Translations under genes and position numbers: made by a program
The notes under the pieces: generated by a model
The model's input: only the letters and a program-made list of their open reading frames with translations
Told to the model about the DNA's origin: nothing
The model's database searches: none
NCBI GenBank assembly: GCA_964452575.1
Contig: CAYVMN010000176.1
Span: 1-9,621, forward strand
DNA: 9,621 nt
Direction of reading: 5' to 3'
Source: CAYVMN01 sp964452575
GTDB taxonomy: Bacteria; Desulfobacterota; DSM-4660; Desulfatiglandales; Desulfatiglandaceae
Part shown: positions 5,912 to 9,621 of the stretch, piece by piece
Numbering within the stretch: position 1 is the first letter of the stretch
Layout: each line of letters begins with the position of its first letter

Positions 5912-8593
5912 TCAACTCTCTAACATTTTGCCGTACAAAAGATCGTACTTTTCAACCATCTTTTCGACCGAAAAAAGCTCGTGGACTCTCGCGTAATTAT
6001 AGGCTCCTATCTCAAGCCTTTTTTCTCTGTCGTCCAATAACCTCAGGATGATTTCCGCAAGTTCCTGCGTATCGCTTGCCAGAAACTCATCGGTTCCCAA
6101 TATCTCCGATAGCGCTCCCATCTTATATCCCACCACAGGGATCTCCATCCCCATGGCAAAGGAAGAAACCTGGCCAAAGCTCTCTTTCCAAACCGGGGCC
6201 ACGAACAATGAGAGCTTCCTATAATAATCGGGCAACTGGTCGTATGCAACAAATCCCGGCATTACAAAATTCGCAGAGACACCCTGTTCTGCAAGCTGCG
6301 TCTTGTAAGAATCCATGAGGCTCCCTCCACCTATGATATAGACCTTTGTCTTCGGCCTCCTCTTGACCACCTCGATGAATACCTGGATCGAGTCCTCCTT
6401 TAACTTATCCAGTTCGAGGCGGTAAACCATGCCTATGGCGTCGTCCGGAATGGGGACCCCGTTTCGGCTGAACATAGACAGATTGCTTCCCGGATGTATG
6501 AAAGAAGCCTTCCCCGCAACAGGAGTGGTGTAATTCATTGCATATTCGCTGACATATATGTATTGATCCACACTATCGCTAATGAACGGGGTGACCGGTG
6601 TGTTTACGTTCTCAATCACGGTGCAAGAATACTTTTCGGCAGCCTCAAAGATCTTCTTGTACCAATAAATGTCCCCCTCTCCCCAGTAGTGGATGTGAAG
6701 TATGTCCGCCTTTTTCTTTCGTAAGAACAAGGCTATTTCTTCCGGGGTAACACCTCCTGAAAAATCGTGGACCGGGAATCCGGAATATGCAGCGCGGGAA
6801 GGGATGAAATATGCGATCACCTCCTGGTCGTACTTATGCCCTAGATGCTCGATCAGGTCTACCACCAGGCGACTCGATCCACCGGTCATAAAATTCGCGA
6901 TGGCATAAATAACCTTGGGCCTACGACCCTGAACCGGATGCAGTATTTTGGCATGATATGTCTTGTCATCCTCACGATTTTCACTCCTTCTTAGTTGTAA
7001 TCTTTGAAAACTTAATTTCCTCTTTATTTCCCTGAATCTCGTGAGCCACCGCCAGCCTTTGGACCCGAATATCTCCTGCAATAGCTGCTCCTTTGTTTGC
7101 AGTTGTATCTCCAGGCTTTCAACTCTCTGATAAAGCCCCTTCACTTCCTGGGCTCTATATTCCACTTGAGATTGAAGCTCGCTCACCTGAGACTTGAGGT
7201 CATTGGCCAAACCGAAGGTTTCATTCAGCAGATTAAGCTTCTCTTCCAGCAAGTGATAGGCCTGTTCTAGTCTCTTTTCTTGATCCTTCACCTGGGACTG
7301 AAGTTCCCTCAACCAAACATCAGCTTCTTTCAGCTTCTCATCCTTTTCCCTCAGCCAAACATCTGCTTCTCTCAACACCTCATCCTTTGCTCTCGACGAA
7401 GCATCAGCTTCTTTCAGCTTCTCATCCTTCTCCCTCAGCCAAACATCTACTTCTCTCAACACCTCATCCTTTGCTCTTGACGAAGCATCAGCTTCCTTCA
7501 ACTTCTCGTCCTTCTCCCTCAGCCAAACATCCGTTTGTACAAGCCAACCATCAGCTTCCCTCAACCTCTCATCTCTCTCCTTCACCTGGGACTGAAGTTC
7601 CCTCGACGAAACATCAGCTTCTTTCAACTTCTCGTCCTTCTCTTTCACTATAGCTTGAAATTTCTTCAGCCATTCGTCAGCCTCCTTGAGTCTCCCCTCC
7701 CTTTCCTCAACCACGGATTGAAGTTCCCTCAGGCAATTTCCGATTTCGGTCAACTTTATGGTCTGATTAATCTCAGGATTTCTTGATAGTGCCTGGAAAA
7801 CAGGCGTTTCCTCCCTTTCATTCACCGAAGGTTTGCGAAGGATTTCCTCCATATCCGTAGTCTTGAATATCGCAAAGAGAATTTCCAGATGTCTCAAGAA
7901 TTCATTCTGCCTAATGGTGTTCCCCTCATGGAGCCGATATCTTAAGAGCCTTTCTTCAAACAAAAAGAATCCATATCGCTTTATCACTCTCAACAAGAAC
8001 TCATAATCATGGCAATAGGTCAGGACTTCACTAAACTTCTCCTCATAATCGAAGATTGCCGACCTCAGAAAGATATTTGAAGTGGATACTATATAATTGG
8101 ACTTAAGCAAGGAAATAGCGGGAGACTCATCCTTCTCTCTACTCTTGAGTGCCCCTTCATACCAGTCCAACCAGAAGCCGTGTTCGGACCCCTGGGTAAC
8201 CTCCGAGCCAGTGGAATCAATGGGCTCGATAAGACTTGAAACGATCATTATTGATGGGTGATCGTCCAGAAACCCACTCATTTTTTCCAGACGTTCAGGA
8301 TGATAGGCATCGTCAGAATTCAAGATAGATATGTACTGGCCCTTCGCCAGGCCGATTCCCCGGTTAATGGTTTTGGCTGCACCCTGGTTTTCCTGAGTGA
8401 AAAGCCTGACCCTCTCGTCTATGACCCTTTTCAGTTGCTCCAGCGTATTATCCGTTGATCCATCATCAATGATAATCAATTCCAGATCCTTCAGGCTTTG
8501 ACCCAGTACGCTTTCAACCGCTTCCAGGACATACTCTTGATGATTAAAGGCCGGAATTATAACGCTCACTTTAGGTATCTTAAGACTAGGCAT
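5912..8593 (-). CDS. Bifunctional glycosyltransferase: GT2 domain, long coiled coil, GT4 domain
   Basis: With ATG 8593 the product is 893 residues. ATG 8593 has AAGGGA 6 nt upstream and overlaps the fcl stop by 8 bp. The open frame extends to 8665, adding 24 residues that overlap fcl and lack a good ribosome binding site. Residues about 8-250 are a GT2 (GT-A) domain: VSVIIPAFN, LIIIDDGSTDNT (D43, D44) and the metal-binding NSDD (92-95). About 305-530 is a predicted coiled coil of heptad-multiple repeats, ending in FGSKGWRWLTRF, a tail motif I associate with coiled-coil glycosyltransferases. Residues about 560-893 are a GT4 (GT-B) domain: KVIYAIANFMTGGSSRLVV, VYRLELDKLKEDS with the donor-binding Arg/Lys, and WKESFGQ, where E804 is present but Phe812 replaces the second Glu of EX7E. 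No signal peptide or membrane segment is evident, so it is cytoplasmic or peripheral. It may add two different sugars in sequence, the coiled coil setting spacing or oligomer state (inference). Confidence 0.92.
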   Translation of the reverse strand: MPSLKIPKVSVIIPAFNHQEYVLEAVESVLGQSLKDLELIIIDDGSTDNTLEQLKRVIDERVRLFTQENQGAAKTINRGIGLAKGQYISILNSDDAYHPERLEKMSGFLDDHPSIMIVSSLIEPIDSTGSEVTQGSEHGFWLDWYEGALKSREKDESPAISLLKSNYIVSTSNIFLRSAIFDYEEKFSEVLTYCHDYEFLLRVIKRYGFFLFEERLLRYRLHEGNTIRQNEFLRHLEILFAIFKTTDMEEILRKPSVNEREETPVFQALSRNPEINQTIKLTEIGNCLRELQSVVEEREGRLKEADEWLKKFQAIVKEKDEKLKEADVSSRELQSQVKERDERLREADGWLVQTDVWLREKDEKLKEADASSRAKDEVLREVDVWLREKDEKLKEADASSRAKDEVLREADVWLREKDEKLKEADVWLRELQSQVKDQEKRLEQAYHLLEEKLNLLNETFGLANDLKSQVSELQSQVEYRAQEVKGLYQRVESLEIQLQTKEQLLQEIFGSKGWRWLTRFREIKRKLSFQRLQLRRSENREDDKTYHAKILHPVQGRRPKVIYAIANFMTGGSSRLVVDLIEHLGHKYDQEVIAYFIPSRAAYSGFPVHDFSGGVTPEEIALFLRKKKADILHIHYWGEGDIYWYKKIFEAAEKYSCTVIENVNTPVTPFISDSVDQYIYVSEYAMNYTTPVAGKASFIHPGSNLSMFSRNGVPIPDDAIGMVYRLELDKLKEDSIQVFIEVVKRRPKTKVYIIGGGSLMDSYKTQLAEQGVSANFVMPGFVAYDQLPDYYRKLSLFVAPVWKESFGQVSSFAMGMEIPVVGYKMGALSEILGTDEFLASDTQELAEIILRLLDDREKRLEIGAYNYARVHELFSVEKMVEKYDLLYGKMLES
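7259..7678 (-). repeat. Heptad-multiple repeat region encoding the coiled coil
   Basis: The encoded residues 306-445 (893-residue numbering) divide into units beginning with Asp: 21, 21, 7, 14, 14, 14, 14, 14 and 21 residues. The commonest unit is DVWLREKDEKLKEA; the alternate is DASSRAKDEVLREA. All lengths are multiples of seven, so the heptad register is never broken. At DNA level 7448-7531 and 7364-7447 are direct tandem copies of 84 bp with 5 differences by eye, and a further half unit follows at 7322-7363. Such near-identical copies are prone to slippage or recombination, which would change length in frame. Confidence 0.9.
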
Positions 8594-9548
8594 TTCTGTT
8601 CCCTTCATAGTGGCAGCGACCTTGCTGCAAATACCATTGATAGGTTTGTCTGATCCCCTCTTCAAGAGGTATTCTTGCCTTCCACCCGAGGGAATTCAGC
8701 CTCGACACATCCAGGCGTTTCACCGGGGTCCCGTCTAGTTTACTCACATCAAATAGGAGGCCTCCTTCAAATTCAACAATTCGGGCTATCAATTCCGCCA
8801 GTTCGCGAATAGTGAGGTCTTTGCCTACACCCACATTGACAATATCGGGCTTATCATAGTTCTCCATCAGAAATACACATGCATCCGCCAGGTCATCCAC
8901 ATGCAGGAACTCCCTTCTGGGGGACCCGGTCCCCCAGATCTCCACCTGATCGGCCCCGGTTATCTTTGCCTCGTGGAATTTTCTTATAAGGGCCGGAAGG
9001 ACGTGTGAGGTCTCTAAGTCAAAATTATCATTCGGTCCATAAAGGTTGGTCGGCATCACACTTATAAAGTTACACCCGTATTGTCTGTTGTAAGACTGGC
9101 ACATCTTGATGCCTGCGATCTTCGCAATGGCATAGGGTTCATTGGTCGTTTCCAGATAGCCGGAAAGGAGGTGTTCTTCCTTCATGGGCTGAGGACAGTG
9201 CCTTGGATAGATACAGGAACTGCCAAGGAAAAGAAGCTTTTTTACCCCTGAGAGATATGCCGAATGGATGATGTTTAACTCAATGGCAAGGTTGTTGTAA
9301 ATGAACTCAGCCGGATAGGTGGAGTTCGCCAGGATTCCTCCCACCCTGGCCGCTGCCAGAAGGACATAATCCGGACGTTCTGATTGAAAGAATCTCTCGA
9401 CCTCAGCCTGTCTGGTAAGGTCCAGTTCCCTGTGGGTACGGCAGAGGAGATTGGTGTAGCCCAGGGCCTGAAGCCTCCTCAAGATAGCAGACCCTACCAG
9501 TCCCCTGTGGCCCGCTACATATATCTTTGCCGCCTTATTTGAAATCAT
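8586..9548 (-). CDS. fcl: GDP-L-fucose synthase (GDP-4-keto-6-deoxy-D-mannose 3,5-epimerase/4-reductase)
   Basis: The 320-residue length matches the family. The enzyme converts GDP-4-keto-6-deoxymannose, made by Gmd, to GDP-L-fucose using NADPH in the cytoplasm. The nucleotide-binding loop is GHRGLVGSA (13-21). The catalytic set known from E. coli Fcl is all present, shifted by three positions: S110 and C112 in GSSCIYP, Y139 and K143 in NEPYAIAKIAGIK, and H182 in SHVLP. The stretch SVMPTNLYGPNDNF is also family-typical. ATG 9548 is preceded by AAGGAAGG at 4 nt. It overlaps the TGA of the upstream four-helix-bundle fragment as ATGA, and its own TAG overlaps the next start. No gmd gene is in the window; it would be expected elsewhere in the locus or genome. 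Its presence predicts L-fucose or a derivative in the glycan made by this locus, unless it serves another one. Confidence 0.96.
   Translation of the reverse strand: MISNKAAKIYVAGHRGLVGSAILRRLQALGYTNLLCRTHRELDLTRQAEVERFFQSERPDYVLLAAARVGGILANSTYPAEFIYNNLAIELNIIHSAYLSGVKKLLFLGSSCIYPRHCPQPMKEEHLLSGYLETTNEPYAIAKIAGIKMCQSYNRQYGCNFISVMPTNLYGPNDNFDLETSHVLPALIRKFHEAKITGADQVEIWGTGSPRREFLHVDDLADACVFLMENYDKPDIVNVGVGKDLTIRELAELIARIVEFEGGLLFDVSKLDGTPVKRLDVSRLNSLGWKARIPLEEGIRQTYQWYLQQGRCHYEGNRNA
8600..8605 (-). promoter_or_regulatory. Ribosome binding site (AAGGGA) deciding the start of the bifunctional glycosyltransferase
   Basis: AAGGGA lies 6 nt before ATG 8593, inside the 3' end of fcl. The other candidate starts (8608 and 8665) have weaker or more distant purine tracts, and ATG 8593 leaves the normal few residues before the GT2 strand VSVIIPAFN. 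Confidence 0.6.
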
Positions 9549-9621
9549 TGGACCTTCCTTGCAGACCCTGCGGCGATGCTCATAAACCTGGCAAGTTCTC
9601 GCTCGCTGTCTCTACCGCAAC
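9545..9621 (-). pseudogene. Four-helix-bundle (S23/IVP-like) protein, 3' end of an apparently truncated gene
   Basis: The frame entering at 9619 encodes 24 residues, CGRDSERELARFMSIAAGSA and then RKVQ, before TGA at 9547-9545. This resembles the central signature of the four-helix-bundle family (TIGR02436): 'AEG-GR-S--EF-RFL-IA-GS--ELE'. Full-length members continue another 40 or so residues after this point, so the gene looks cut short at fcl. The family is known from 23S rRNA intervening sequences and from Avd-type proteins of diversity-generating retroelements, but stand-alone copies have no defined role. Only a fragment is visible, so the family assignment is moderate, and a short but intact variant cannot be excluded. 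Its TGA overlaps the fcl ATG. Confidence 0.5.
9553..9560 (-). promoter_or_regulatory. Ribosome binding site (AAGGAAGG) of fcl
   Basis: A double AAGG purine tract ends 4 nt before ATG 9548 and lies within the last codons of the upstream four-helix-bundle fragment. This agrees with translational coupling and fixes the fcl start. Confidence 0.6.

Noticed and set aside
7259..7678. Regularly spaced repeats that might suggest a CRISPR array
   Set aside because: Repeats are directly adjacent, with no unique spacers, and lie in frame within a coding sequence.
7280..7786. Plus-strand open frames rich in Ser, Pro, His and Leu across the coiled-coil region
   Set aside because: They are the antisense reading of the heptad repeats. 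They have no start signals, and the minus frame has clear domains on both sides.
8594..8665. Longer N-terminus of the bifunctional glycosyltransferase from ATG 8665
   Set aside because: It would overlap fcl by 80 bp, adds residues unlike a GT2 start and has no good ribosome binding site; ATG 8593 has one.

Overview
The window is one stretch of a cell-surface glycan (O-antigen, capsule or exopolysaccharide) biosynthesis locus. Every credible gene lies on the minus strand, so transcription runs from position 9621 towards 1. Short gaps and overlaps (8 bp, 49 bp, 20 bp, 13 bp) point to an operon. The nucleotide-sugar gene, the glycosyltransferases and the scattered small accessory genes (GxxExxY, four-helix bundle) suit an environmental Gram-negative bacterium. 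Desulfobacterota or a relative is my best guess, but the sequence holds no taxonomic marker and this is weak.

Layout in transcription order. (1) 9621-9545: 3' end of a four-helix-bundle (S23/IVP-like) gene that seems to stop early and overlaps the next start codon. (2) 9548-8586: fcl, GDP-L-fucose synthase, with all catalytic residues visible. (3) 8593-5912: a very large bifunctional glycosyltransferase, GT2 (GT-A fold) at the N-terminus and GT4 (GT-B fold) at the C-terminus, joined by a long coiled coil built of 7/14/21-residue units that includes a near-identical 84-bp tandem repeat. (4) 5898-5635: a small inverted-repeat-bounded module between two glycosyltransferase genes, carrying the truncated remnant of a GxxExxY-family gene. 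(5) 5625-4201 and 4151-2781: two related GT4 glycosyltransferases sharing an unusual four-ligand Cys/His pattern. The second contains a perfect 28-bp palindrome near its 3' end. (6) 2685-1270: a radical SAM/SPASM protein. (7) 1289-156: a class I SAM-dependent methyltransferase with a long N-terminal extension. (8) 142-1: the start of a second radical SAM gene, clearly a paralogue of (6), cut by the window edge.

How the parts may work together (inference): fcl makes GDP-L-fucose, the four glycosyltransferase domains assemble or decorate a glycan at the cytoplasmic face of the membrane, and the radical SAM/methyltransferase/radical SAM block adds an unusual modification to a sugar, aglycone or peptide that I cannot identify. 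The items most worth a second look are the decayed inverted-repeat/GxxExxY module, the GT2-coiled-coil-GT4 fusion with its recombination-prone repeats, the putative metal site of the paired GT4 enzymes, the duplicated radical SAM genes around a methyltransferase, and the 28-bp palindrome.
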